In this document: positions 1-10,870 of the stretch, piece after piece
Position numbering within the stretch: position 1 is the stretch's first letter
Layout: the number at the start of each line of letters is the position of its first letter
Assembly (NCBI GenBank): GCA_963277665.1
Contig: OY728142.1
Span: forward strand, 12,228,001-12,292,000
DNA length: 64,000 nucleotides
Reading direction: 5' to 3'
Source: Viscum album
Lineage: Eukaryota; Streptophyta; Magnoliopsida; Santalales; Viscaceae
Made by a program: the position numbers and the translations under genes
Notes under the pieces: generated by a model
What the model was told of the DNA's origin: nothing
The model's input: only the letters and a program-made list of their open reading frames with translations
Database searches by the model: none

Positions 1-956
1 AGGGGACCTCTTAGATGGATTTTCCTCCAGTGGTTGATCACTTTTCATATGTCTTTCCAGAAGACTTCTCAGGTTTGCCTCCGGAGCGTGAGGTAGACTT
101 CTTGATTGAGCTTGTTCTAGGAGTTGCACCAGTATCCGTACCTCCTTATAGGATGGCTATCCCTGAGTTGAAAAACCTCAAGAAATAGTTGGTGGAGTTT
201 CAGGCTGAGGGTTTCATCTGACCCAGTACTTCCCCTTGGAGTTCACCTGTGTTGTTTGCGAAGAAGGCAGATGGTACCTTACGGCTTTGCGTGGATTATC
301 GTAAGTTGAACCAGTTGACGGTCAAGAACCGATATCCCTTTCCGAGGATTAATGATCTCTTCGATCAGCTTCGAGGAGCTCGGGTGTTCTCAAAGATCGA
401 ATTGAGATCCGGCAATCATCAGATGCCCGTTAGGCCTTCAGATATACCCCTGACAGCCTTCAAGAGCAGGTATGGCCTCTACGATAATACGGTTATGCCG
501 TTCGGCCTTACGAACACGCCAGTAGTTTTCATGGAACTAATGAACCAAGTGTTCCATCCTTACTTGGATTCCATCATCATGGTCTTCGTGGATGATATCT
601 TGGTGTACTCTCACACTCGACACGACCATGGAACCCATCTTAAGATCGTTTTCAGTACACTGAGGGAGCATCAACTTTATGATAAACTACCAAAGTGCCA
701 CTTTTGGATGGATGAGATTCACTTCTTGGGTCATGTCATCTCAGAGACAGGAGTATCAGTAGACCCAGAGAAGGTGAGAGCAGTAGTCACCTGGGAGCAG
801 CCGAAGAACGTCTTCAAGGTATGTAGTTTCTTGGGGCTGGCTGGTTACTACATGCGGTTTATACAGGACTTCTCACACCTAGAAGCACCATTTATAGGCT
901 TGACTAAGAAGGGGGTGAAGTTTGTTTGGTCAGAAGCCTGTGACTCATCCTTCTAG
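1..956 (+). pseudogene. Gypsy-1 reverse transcriptase (broken)
   Basis: Reverse transcriptase domain of a gypsy polyprotein, which would copy element RNA into cDNA in the cytoplasmic particle. Upstream of 249 the frame already reads the pre-RT linker ([15 protein letters not shown]). Visible RT motifs are [38 protein letters not shown] and the catalytic FVDDIL (the YxDD box), then [10 protein letters not shown] and FLGLAGYY. The conserved FSKIDL has become FSKIEL, so the first catalytic aspartate is a glutamate. Stops at 186-188 and 219-221 fall where Q and R are normal in the family ([10 protein letters not shown]). A third at 954 ends the RT part. Clearly a pseudogene. Confidence 0.93.
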
Positions 957-1604
957 GAGCTAAAGGGGAGATTGTCTTCAGCACCGATTCTAGTTCTTCC
1001 AGAGTCGGGCAAGAGTTATACAGTTTTCTGTTATGCATCTGGCATCGGTCTTAGAGCAGTGCTTATGCTAGAAGTTCGTGTTGTCACGTACGGATCTTGG
1101 AAGTTGAGGCCACATGAGAAGAACTATCCTACGCACGATTTGGAGTTGGCTGCTGTTGTTCGTGATTTACGTTGTTGGAGGCACTATCTCATGGGAGAGC
1201 ATTTCGTGGTATATGATGACCAAAAGAGCCTCAATTATATCTTCATGCAGTGTGACTTGAATCTGAGACAGCATAGGTGGGTCGAGTACCTACAGTATTT
1301 CAACTTCGATCTTGCTTATATGCCTGGGAAGGGCAATGTTGTGGCGGTCGCACTGAGCAGAAGGACTTAGTTGCAGGCAGTTCAGGAGGCCATCAGTGAG
1401 TGGCAGCTCATGGATCTGTTCTATGAGATGCATCTGGAGGTACACAACAGACAGAGTCAGACAGTTCTTTCTTCTGTAGCTATTACCTCTACCCTTTTTG
1501 ATCGAGTTCGAATGAGGGAACAATCAGACCCTGAAGGCCTAGTCCTACGAGAGGGTGTGTTAGATGGAGAACATACTCCGGTGTGGACAGTGGGTGATGA
1601 TTAG
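957..1604 (+). pseudogene. Gypsy-1 RNase H and linker (broken)
   Basis: Continues in the RT frame. The RNase H domain reads from SSAPILVLPESGKSYTVFCY to YMPGKGNVVAVALSRRT, with the typical [13 protein letters not shown] and KSLNYIF segments. The first catalytic aspartate, normally in YCDAS, is replaced by tyrosine (FCYASG), so nuclease activity should be lost. Stops occur at 1368-1370, directly after the LSRR signature, and at 1602. The 1371-1604 stretch corresponds to the linker before the integrase zinc-binding region. Confidence 0.88.
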
Positions 1605-2955
1605 GTGATACATTTTCATGGTCGCGTATGGGTTTCAGCAGACATACGTGAGGAGATGATGCGGGAGTCTCATGCCTCAGCTTGGGCATTTCATCCTAGT
1701 GTCACCAAAATGTACCGAGACTTGCACCACTAGTATTGGTGGCCAGGTATGAAGAAGGATATGGCTGGTTTTGTTATATGGTGTTCCACCTGTCAGTAGG
1801 TGAAGGCAGAGCATCAGTGTCCAGCATGGCTTTTGCAGCAGTTACCCATTCCTGAGTGGAAATGGAATGATGTCACGATGGACTTCGTGAAAGGGTTATC
1901 GAGATCTCCTCGAGGAAATGATGCAGTTTGGGTTGTAGTGGACAGGCTCAAGATGGTTTCACACTTCGTGCTGATCAAGGAGACCTTTAGTGTTGATGAG
2001 CTAGGATGGTTGTACATCCAAAAGATTATATGTCTGTATGGAGTTCCACACTCTATTGTTTCAGACAGGGATGCACGTTTTACTTCGCACTTATAGTAGG
2101 GGATACAGAGGGCGTTGGGTACATAGGTACTTTTAAGTACAGCATACCATCCCCAGACTGATGGCCAGTCCGAGGGTACAATCCAGGTTCTTGAGGATAT
2201 ACTCCGAGCTTGCATTCTAGACTTTGGCGGTTCTTTGGAGAATCATATTCCTCTGGTGGAGTTCTCCTACAATAACAGTTTTCAGGCGACTACATAGATT
2301 GAACCTTACAAGGCTTTGTACGGTAGGCCATGCCGATCACCTTTATGCTGGCTAGAGGCATGAGAGGCGGCTTTTCTAGGGCCTCTTCTTGTTCAGGATA
2401 CTTCAGAGCTGATAGAGCTGATTTGGAAGAGGATGGATACCGCACAATCTCGACAGAAGTCTTATGCTGATCAGTGGAGACGAAATCTAGAGTTTGAGGT
2501 CGGGGATCAGGTTTTCCTGTATGTCGCACCGAGGTTGGGACACAAGAGGATTCAGAGACAGGGTAAGCTTTCACCAAGATAATTCGGGCCATTTGAGGTT
2601 CTAGAGAGAGTCAGGCTGGTTGCTTACAGGTCACAATTACCTAAGAGATACCAGGCTATGCATGACGTCTTTCATGTTTCTCATCTTCGACGGTATTTCT
2701 CAGACCCATCTCATGTCTTGCAACCCGAGGAGGTTGAGTTGGAGCAGGATGCATCTTTTGAGGAGCATCCTATCAGGATTGTTGATCGTATTAAAAAAGT
2801 TCTCTGTGGCCAGTCTGTTCCTCTGGTACGGGTGCAAGGGTAGCACGGCCGTATACAGGACGAGACATGGGAGAGAGAGGCTGATATGCGATCACAGTGG
2901 CCAGAGTTGTTTGAGGTTTATTCTTCTACGCCATTCTAGGGGAATTCGGGGATAA
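1605..2955 (+). pseudogene. Gypsy-1 integrase with chromodomain-like C-terminus (broken)
   Basis: Still in the same frame. The zinc-binding region shows HPSVTKMYRDLHH, YWWPGMKKD and CSTCQ. The core shows WNDVTMDFVKGL, VVVDRL (first D), IVSDRDARFTS (second D) and YHPQTDGQSEGTIQ with the catalytic glutamate kept. C-terminal parts include EVGDQVFLYVAP, DVFHVSHLRRY and a chromodomain-like tail around 2780-2925 ending ETWEREADMRSQWPELF. Nonsense codons at 1731, 1797, 2094, 2097, 2124, 2295, 2361, 2580 and 2841 break it, without a frameshift that I can detect. The chromodomain assignment rests on position and similarity to Tekay/Del tails. Confidence 0.88.
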
Positions 2956-2963
2956 ATTTATTT

Positions 2964-2978
2964 AAGGGTGGGGGGAGT
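2964..2978 (+). promoter_or_regulatory. Polypurine tract of gypsy-1
   Basis: The purine-rich run AAGGGTGGGGGGAG sits immediately before the LTR, as expected for the plus-strand DNA primer of an LTR retrotransposon. Confidence 0.8.
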
Positions 2979-2979
2979 T

Positions 2980-5034
2980 TTTAAGAACCCGGAGCTTCGG
3001 TTTCTAGTATGGATCTCTTTTACGGAATTTTTAAGGAAAAATGGAGAATCTGGAAATTTTCAGAGTACACGCCATGTCCTTTATGAGCACACGACGTGTA
3101 GTCCTCAGCCACTCGAAGCCATTTGACTGTCCGTGTCTGGGCCACACACACGTTGTGTAAGGATGAGGTAAAGGCCGGTTATTTCGGGGTAGGAAAATTG
3201 AAGTACACGCCGTGTACTCAAGAAGTACACACCGTGTACTTTCTTTTTATTTCACTAATCGGACCGGGGTCATGCCAAATTCTCGTAAACACCTTCTTCT
3301 CCGCCTAATTCTGTCCAGAGCGTCCGAGGAGGTCGATTCTTCTCTGAGACACCAATCTGTCACCGGTTGTCCGAATTGAACTCTGTTGATTGCAAAAGAA
3401 TCGCAGCGGTGAGTTCTTGGTTCTTCATTAGCCTCATTTCATGATTCTTCCTCTCGCGTGAGTTATCTGAGGTTGAGCATTTTAGATGTTTTTGTAGATA
3501 TACTCCATTCTAGGCCGATTCACAGGCCGAGGTTCAAGTATATCGATCTCCAAGGATTGAGGTAGGTGGTTTGTTTCCCTGCCTTGAAGTTCTTTGAGTT
3601 TTGGTTGCAAAATTTCCAGATACCCATGTATCAAGTATCCCGGGCTGGGGTTTTGATCATGTTTATTTATCTGCCGTAGATTGCTTGTATGATTGAGGTT
3701 ATTAGATGATTAATAATTGCTTGTTATCATGTTTGAGTATCACCCCAAGGGTGTTTTCCCTTGTTTTGGTTGTTGTTTTCCCTTTGGCATGGTTTGCCTA
3801 CGAGGAAACCCCTATTACATTGCTAGTATGCATGTTGACTTGATTTCATGTATTTATTGTTGTTTATATGCTTGTGGATGCATTTTGTAGATATTATCTA
3901 AGTAGATGTTTAACTTACTTAGGGCTTCTAACAGTTGATTACACACGACTGGACTGCTCAGGGCCGTGAGAACCTAGTGTGGGAGATCAAAGTGGGAATA
4001 GACGATTAAGTGCTTCCCTAGAGGGTCTGTTGGTTTTAGTTTTGTACGCAGGACCTACGGGAATCAGACTTTGTGCTTCCCAAGAGTGTTCTTAGTTTAC
4101 CCACGCATCGAGACCACGGGAGTAATTAGATGTAAGTGCTTCCTCAAAGAGTCTGTAGCTATTATTTCAAGACTATAGGGGAATTGACGTAAGAGCTTCC
4201 CAGAGTGTCTGTGCCTTGTTTGATTACTGGACTATAGGGGTCTGCTAGTTTAAGCCACCCAGAGAGTCAGTGTGAATTTTGATGGTTGGTTGTGACGAGT
4301 CCACCAAGCCAAAGAACAAGCTTGGGTTTTGTATTGTTTATGTTAGGTAGTATTTTCAAATACATGCTGTGTTACTTGCTTATCTTGGAATAAGAAACTT
4401 TGCTGGTTTTCCCTGGTTGTGTAATTAAATTAATGTGAATGGTAATTGGTATAATTGTTTAATGCATTATTTACCTTTACTTTTTCTATATCACTCACTG
4501 ACAGTAGGGCACAAATCTTGTGGTGGTTGCCTACTGGGATTAGTCTCACACCCTGTTTGGGTCCTGCTTTTCAGCCCAAACAGATTATATGGTTGCAGGT
4601 TTAGGTAGGGATTGTGGCCCTTCCACCTCAGGTACTTTATTGCTGGTCGGAGCTGGAGAGCATGGGACCGGGTCTTGGCCCGCGATGCTACTAGAGTTGC
4701 TGTTTACTTTTAGTACTTTGATTTCAATTGTATTTCAGCATGTTTTTATTCTTACTGCTTTCCATAGACACATGTACCATCCTACATCATTGTTATATCA
4801 GACCTTTCTTTTACTTTATGTTCAGTTGTTACATGCTATTTACTGCTTCCACTATTGTGTATGTTTATTCTTCCGTTGCATACTTTACCAAATGAGGGCA
4901 TAGTTTCCCCACTGACTCACCAAGGCCCTCGCTGTTAGTCGGAAGCCTCTGGCATTTGGGGAAACGTTCTTGAGGTCATGTGGCTAACCGGGTATGGGGC
5001 CCCAGTGGAAGGGCTCCGAATTCAGGTCGTTACA
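2980..5034 (+). repeat. 3' LTR of gypsy-1 (~2.05 kb)
   Basis: Begins just after the polypurine tract with TTAAGAACCCGG, apparently a decayed form of the TGTAACGACCCGG start common in this family. It ends GGTCGTTACA at 5034, which is complementary to that ancestral start. An internal block of five ~60-bp imperfect repeats lies near 4010-4275. I cannot place TATA or polyadenylation sites securely. The left boundary is uncertain by a few bases because the terminal TG is mutated. Confidence 0.82.
4005..4275 (+). repeat. Five imperfect ~60-bp repeats inside the gypsy-1 LTR
   Basis: The motif TGCTTCCC(T/A)AGAG followed by GTCTGT recurs at about 4011, 4073, 4137, 4194 and 4253, so spacing is 57-64 bp. 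Each copy is preceded by an ACTATAGGGG or ACCTACGGGA-like segment. The LTR has an internal tandem block in what may be its R/U5 part. Confidence 0.7.
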
Positions 5035-5741
5035 CCCATGCCTCAAGTATGGGTTTTTAGATGCAGATACATGAAAGGAATTTCTTTTCAGTGGACATGA
5101 TGAATCATTTATGGTATGATAATTATATTACATTGAAAATTTTCATATATATTGTACCTAATAACTTATTAGTTTACTTTTTATATAACACGCCTCCAGG
5201 AAATCACATCAATAAATACATTTGCATAATGTATATCCTTATAATTTATCACATGGAGGGTATGATTTATTTTAGAAAAAAAATGATTGAGGAAATGTTT
5301 CAAGCAATGAGAGGTCAGCCTACTAGTTGTTTTATAAGGTATAGTTTAGTCCTTCATCGCCCCCACCCACCATGAAAAATGGAAAAGAGTGTGAAGGAGA
5401 AAAAATTAAATGTATCTTATAGAGAAAGACAAGGAAGTAGATAAAAGAATTGTAAGTAAATATTTTTTATTTTTCATAATTTTTTCTATTTTATAAATTA
5501 ACAACACTAATATGTGATTTAAATTTTTAATTTACGGATGAAATTATAGAGAAATTGTCACCAGGGATTTTATCCTTTAGGGTATGATTGGAATCCTAGC
5601 CACTACATTATGAAATCCAAAATTCCCTAGCTGAATAAGAGGATATGAGGCCAGTGTTAGTTTTCAGAAAGTTTTTGGTCATCAAAGCAAGCAATCAAGA
5701 GATCCAGAAATCAAATCCATAAAATATGAACTAAAAAATAA
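5035..5741. other. AT-rich stretch without a recognised gene
   Basis: Lies between the gypsy-1 LTR and the Ulp1-type remnant. I see short accidental open frames only and no motif I can name. It may be non-coding CACTA sequence, given what follows. Confidence 0.4.
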
Positions 5742-5751
5742 AAAATAGTCT

Positions 5752-7425
5752 ATGGGTGATAAAATTCAATCAACGGTACAAAATATTAGAAAAATTGATG
5801 AGAAATTCACAATCTACCCAATGTTCCCTGCATTTTTAGACGATTTTCAAACTTATACATCCCTCTTAGATGGTCCTATCTGCCCAGCCTACCTACTCAT
5901 ATCCTTCACCTCATTAATCAGACCCAACCTTATACTATGATTTGAATGATAAATATCCTTATTCACATATTTTAGCATTTAGATTCGTACATTTTTTGGG
6001 GTATTCTATACATCACCATCCTATGAAGATGGGTCAGATTAGAGAATTCGTACATGATATTATTGAACCTACTACTCTACTGCAATTTCCTATTGAGGAG
6101 GTCAATAGAGTTGGGGATTATGTGGCTCTTTTTTCACTTTGGCCATCTCACCTTCTTTTTTATCTTTCATACAAGGTTTACACTTTTTTTAAAATATTAA
6201 TTACATATGATTGAAAATTAATTATAATGTTTTCTAACAATTAACTTATATAGGAGTATCTAATATCAATAGAAATAGTGTAAAGGAAACAAAAGGTTTA
6301 AGATCAAACAACAATAGATACTTATGATATTTCTAATGGGATATAAAGATTATCATAGACTTCTTCCTTAAATACTATCAATTAGTCTCGGATGATATCT
6401 GATCTATGTGAAAGATAATATTCATTGATGATATATACAAAATATTTCATGGATCTAATTGATTTTAAATATCTCAGTGTGATTGTGTTGCAGTTATTTT
6501 CTATGTCAGTAAATTGAAATGTCAATTTTTATTTCTTTAATTAAAGCTGGATTAAATGTAATAAATATATTATTTTTTAAATTAGGTATCTACACATGCT
6601 TCTTATTGAAAATGAGACCACAAACATTTATGGTTTTGTTGATCCAAAATTCATTTCCACTATTGTGCAATATGTGAAGTATACTGATAGAGTTACATAT
6701 ATATGTGAGAGATTATCCAATATTGGTATTGGGTGTTGGTTTTTTCCAATTATGGATGGGTAAGAACACAAAATTAATTATAAACCAATTTTCATTATAA
6801 TTTCATTAATTGTAAACTTTTTGTATTGTATGCGCATTAGATTTTAGGCGTATTATTCCTAAGTGAATTTATATTATATTGGTTTTTCCATTTATTTGGT
6901 AATGTTTGTATAATATTTATCACATTATTAGAGAGTTAAGTTTTCTTATTTTTTTATAAGTTTATTATATATAATTATTATTTTATGTACATGTATCATT
7001 AGATGATATATAAGAAAATGCATGTTAGGGAAAAAATAACAAAGATAACTTGTTGATAAAGAACCCAAATGCAATCCAATATGTGAAAGTAATAGTAATT
7101 ATATTTTATATTAGATATTATTATGTTTTATGATATATACATATATATATTGGTTTTTATTATCATGTTAATGTTTTATAACCATAGTGTCATTGTCAAC
7201 AAGTATATGTTGAATGCGGTTATAATGTTCTACGAAAAATGTATGAGATGATCACAACTGGGGTAACTAATGAATTTGATAAGGTTAGTTATATTAATTA
7301 TTTTATATTTTGTATCATAATATTCTATTTTCTAATATTATATCATTCAATGTTATTATATACATTCAATGATGTCGAGTCTTATATGCAATATGAACTT
7401 ACCATCTTAGAACTTTGTTTTTGAA
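5752..7425 (+). pseudogene. CACTA-type Ulp1-like (C48) protease gene, plus strand, decayed
   Basis: Remnant of the second gene carried by many plant CACTA elements, a SUMO-protease-like (Ulp1/C48) protein. Three separated coding blocks are visible. Block 1 (about 5942-6175) reads HHHPMKMGQIREF, then LQFPIEEV and LFSLWPSHLL, resembling the DUF8039-like domain that precedes Ulp1 in such proteins. Block 2 (6586-6759) is bounded by AG and GTAAG and reads YGFVDPKFIS to CWFFPIMDG. Block 3 (about 7180-7290) reads CHCQQVYVECGYNVLRKM, matching the Cys motif of C48 peptidases, with the likely catalytic Cys codon at 7215-7217. I could not find the catalytic His/Asp block between blocks 2 and 3. Its orientation is opposite to the tnp2 remnant downstream. 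Confidence 0.68.
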
Positions 7426-7799
7426 CTATTTGTAAGTTTGATCACGATTTAAGGTGTGTATATTTTAATGTTTATGATTATAATTACATTTTCTTAATAA
7501 CTAGTCTTCCAAAACTAATTGTTTTGTTATAATAGGTTTTTAGACATAATAATATAAAAATAACGATTCAACATCGACCAATAATGATAATGTTGTATAT
7601 TTAATGTATCTTTTTTTAATTATTATTTATAATAAAAATGTGTAGATAGTTTTTTATAAATTTGTTAAAATTATGTTAGTTTTAATAGATTTTTATTCAA
7701 CGATACATGCTATTTGATGGTTATATATATTTTTTCTATTACATGGATTCTTATTTATTTTGGGGGTTTAATAATAAAAATTTTATAATTTTTTTTACT

Positions 7800-8075
7800 T
7801 AGGTTCTTATTTTGATGAAAACTGATGCCAAAAGATTTAAAAAAACAAAATTGGTGTTTTTAGAGTCAGTTTTTATGAAAACCGACATCAAAAACCAATT
7901 TTCAATGTTGATTTCTTAAAGAAATGGATGTTGAAATTGAATAATATTCACATTTTTAACATCGGTTTTCCAATAATAAATATTTAAAAACATGATTTCA
8001 ACATCACCTTTATAGATTTTAGTTAAAACCCAATGTTAGAATTGAAAAAAAAACTGATGTTAAATCATGTTTTTT
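7800..8075. repeat. Palindromic subterminal repeats of a CACTA-like element
   Basis: Several copies of an AACATCGGTTTT-like word and its complement (AAAACCGACATC, AACTGATGTTAAA, AAAACTGATGCC) recur within about 275 bp. Short motifs repeated in both orientations next to an element end are typical of CACTA subterminal regions. The block directly abuts a CACTACTG sequence at 8076. Confidence 0.6.
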
Positions 8076-8090
8076 CACTACTGTAAAAAT
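8076..8090. other. Possible CACTA terminal sequence
   Basis: CACTACTGTAAAAAT resembles the start of CACTA terminal inverted repeats. However, the subterminal repeats lie on its left while the motif would open an element to the right. No matching GTAGTG end or 3-bp duplication was found, so this is tentative. Confidence 0.3.
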
Positions 8091-8099
8091 CATTTGTGT

Positions 8100-8920
8100 T
8101 CAGTTTGTTGGATATCCAAGAATCGGATCTATAAATTAAATATCTAGGGTATCCATATTTAGTATGATTAGAATTTATTTCTTCATAAAAACACAAATAA
8201 GTAATGAAAAAATATTTTATTTCATTACATTTTTGAGTTTACCCCTGCATTATAGGAATCAAAAAGTGCAAGTCATATTTTATTTCTTCTCAAATGCATC
8301 ATTCAACTCATTTTTTCTTCTCAATTTCATCCTTCTAAAAATAATTTTTTTTCATTGAAATGATATAGGGATTAATTAATACAAATTTTTATAATCATGG
8401 GATTCCCTATATATTTTAGTAATATAAATTCCTGAAGAAAATATGAATAGTTATTAACATTAATGAACATGTTAGATCTTTGTTTAGACTGACATATTAT
8501 TAAAATGTAACTTATGAATGTATTCAAAACTGAGACTCTCAACTATTCAAACCTGACAACCTCATTTATACTCTTGATAAAAACTATGTCTGTAGTGAAA
8601 GATTAAAATATTTATTATTTATATGGAATGTGAGAGATATCTGAATATTTAAATGTGATCTATGCAAGAGGTTGTAATGATAATAAATGTTATAGTGGAA
8701 TTGGATGAGAGAAGGTACTCTTGGAAGGTGATTTTGATTTCCTGGTCAATTCACTAGATTTACTTGATACGACCTTCTATTTCCTCATCGCTTTATCTGT
8801 CTGTAAAATCATACCTCACCTCAAACCTTTTTTCATCAGTTTTTATGAGTTTTTCATAAGAAAAAATTTATTAAGGATATAAATTATGAATATTTATAAG
8901 GGTATAAGGCAATGCTATGA
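8100..8920. other. AT-rich sequence, nothing recognised
   Basis: No recognisable domain on either strand. By position, the protease part of the minus-strand second CACTA gene (8930-9930) should lie here, but I see none of its motifs. It was probably deleted or has decayed beyond recognition. Confidence 0.35.
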
Positions 8921-8929
8921 AAGTTCCTA

Positions 8930-9930
8930 TAGCATCATTGAGCTTTATAATATCCAGATCATCAAGTGGAATAGAAAACTCAGTAGTTAGCTCTTGATAA
9001 ACCTCAATCCTAACTCATATGTGATCTTTTGGGAGTCCTTTATTATGTATCTTGTCTCCCAATATATTATACACAGTACCCCTTGCAACAAGGTGGTGTG
9101 TGGGTGTTGAAAAATTGAAATCACATACATCTTTACCCTATATAATTTTATTAATATAAAGTTATCAGAAGTTATTTGATTCACATTTAGAAGAAATAGT
9201 AAGGAAAAAATTGATTAACTTGGGTAAGCTATGTGTTTTAGGGGAATGACTAGCTTCAAAGAAAGTTGGGTCATTTGGTTCTTCATCTATGTATCTTTGT
9301 TCCATCGTCGGTTCACTTTGATCCTGTCTCATATATTGTTCTTCCAAAATATATCAGATAATAATATATTAAAAATAACTTATTTTTCCTAAAATAATTT
9401 CAAAATATTATCTGTATCACCTTGCGTTTCAATCTTCTTGAAATATGTTCAAGGGGAAACTCTAAAACCTACTCCTCTAGGGCAATCGTATTGTTCCTAC
9501 AACTTTAATGCTACTGACAATATTTTTTCTTCTAGTATGGTCTCTATAGATTCATGTGTATAAAATGTATAAAAAATCATATGAATATAAATAGTATTTT
9601 TTTTGTAATACTATTATAAATCACATGGAATTACTATTATATCATACTAACAAATGTTTCCTATAATTTTTTTTCATCATCTATTTTACCCTATTTATTT
9701 ATATGAGCCTCCTTACATAAAACATGATGAGGGATTGAAGTGGATTTAGATTTTGATTCATAAATCTTCATATAAACAATGGAACATATTTTGTTTAATA
9801 TCATATAAAACTTTTATTTTTTATTTAATATACATACCATTTTCTTTTGTAGTGAAGCATACCCTATCCTTTCTTTGCGATTGGGGTAGAATGGTTTTGA
9901 TGGATGTTATTAATTTTCAATACTCCTTTT
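8930..9930 (-). pseudogene. Second ORF of minus-strand CACTA remnant (element 1)
   Basis: Read on the minus strand this parallels the better-preserved gene at 43127-40283. About 9920-9840 matches the conserved block before the acidic/basic middle region (there RKARMGYDSLEKKM). About 9290-9260 contains FFEASHSPK, matching FEASHSSQG in the other copy. About 9050-8940 reads FSIPLDDLDI, the DUF8039-like segment. The frame is broken repeatedly and the protease domain is missing. Its role in transposition is unknown; the family places it with C48 proteases. Confidence 0.6.
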
Positions 9931-10870
9931 ATATTTCATAAATTTAAAATTTTGAATCAAAATTAAAAAAACTAATAGTGTAAAATTATATATTATTGAC
10001 TATAATGCACCCTAAATGATTTTTTATCACAATGATTGATGGAAGAATTCTGTATTCTTATCGTATAATGTGTTCATAAATAACTGGTGAGTGGGGTTTT
10101 ACCTTAAAATCATCATCACTTAGATGAAATTTGGTAAAAGGTGTATAGAAGCCTCTATGGGATTTTCCAACAGCTGTTAAGATGTATTTCTTATAGAAAT
10201 CATCAAAAAAATTAAATTTACTAATGAAAATTAAATCAATATTTCATTGTATAATTTTTTTGTAAAAAATATATTTTTTATCAAAACATTACCTTCATAT
10301 CTCACTAAAGAGTTCCTTTTTATAGATTGAACATCAAAAAATGACTCTATATGAATTGAAAAATTCATCCTCATTGTGACCACAACATAACTAATGAATA
10401 TTGTCTTCTTGGGCTCAACCACTTAGCCGTGTTGATTCCATTCAACATAAAATTTTATTCCCTTACTTATTTCTTTGATAATTTTATTCAACGCTATGTT
10501 GTTGTATTTTTTTGTTTTTTTCTTCATTAACATGTTTTTTATCCAAAACTAATTCTATAGATTCAACATCAACAGACTATTATGATCAAAAGAAGAGTAT
10601 ATTAAAAAACACTTTAATAATATTAATGAAATCTACTAGTTTTTTTAATGGATAAATGGATTTGGATCCTCTATTGAGATTACAAATTCCCTATTTTTGG
10701 TCCCATCTAATATAAAATAAATTTTATTCATTGGAACTTCCATGAAATGATCATGATCTCCGAATGAAAGGGCCATCCTTGATTTAATTTTCATCTAACC
10801 CTATATCTTTTTTAATAAATAGTAGGATAATCAACCAATTCTTGTTTTCTGGGTCAAAGACATAAAATAC

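Larger units (their letters stand above)
1..2979 (+). mobile_element. Gypsy-1: 3' internal part of a decayed Ty3/gypsy chromovirus
   Basis: This is the internal region of a plus-strand Ty3/gypsy retrotransposon, entered at its protease/RT boundary. Domain order is RT, RNase H, integrase, chromodomain-like tail, polypurine tract, then LTR, which is the gypsy order. The recognisable protein stays in a single frame from 1 to about 2939 but contains at least 14 internal stops (186, 219, 954, 1368, 1602, 1731, 1797, 2094, 2097, 2124, 2295, 2361, 2580, 2841). gag and the 5' LTR lie outside the window. It is not autonomous. Confidence 0.92.
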
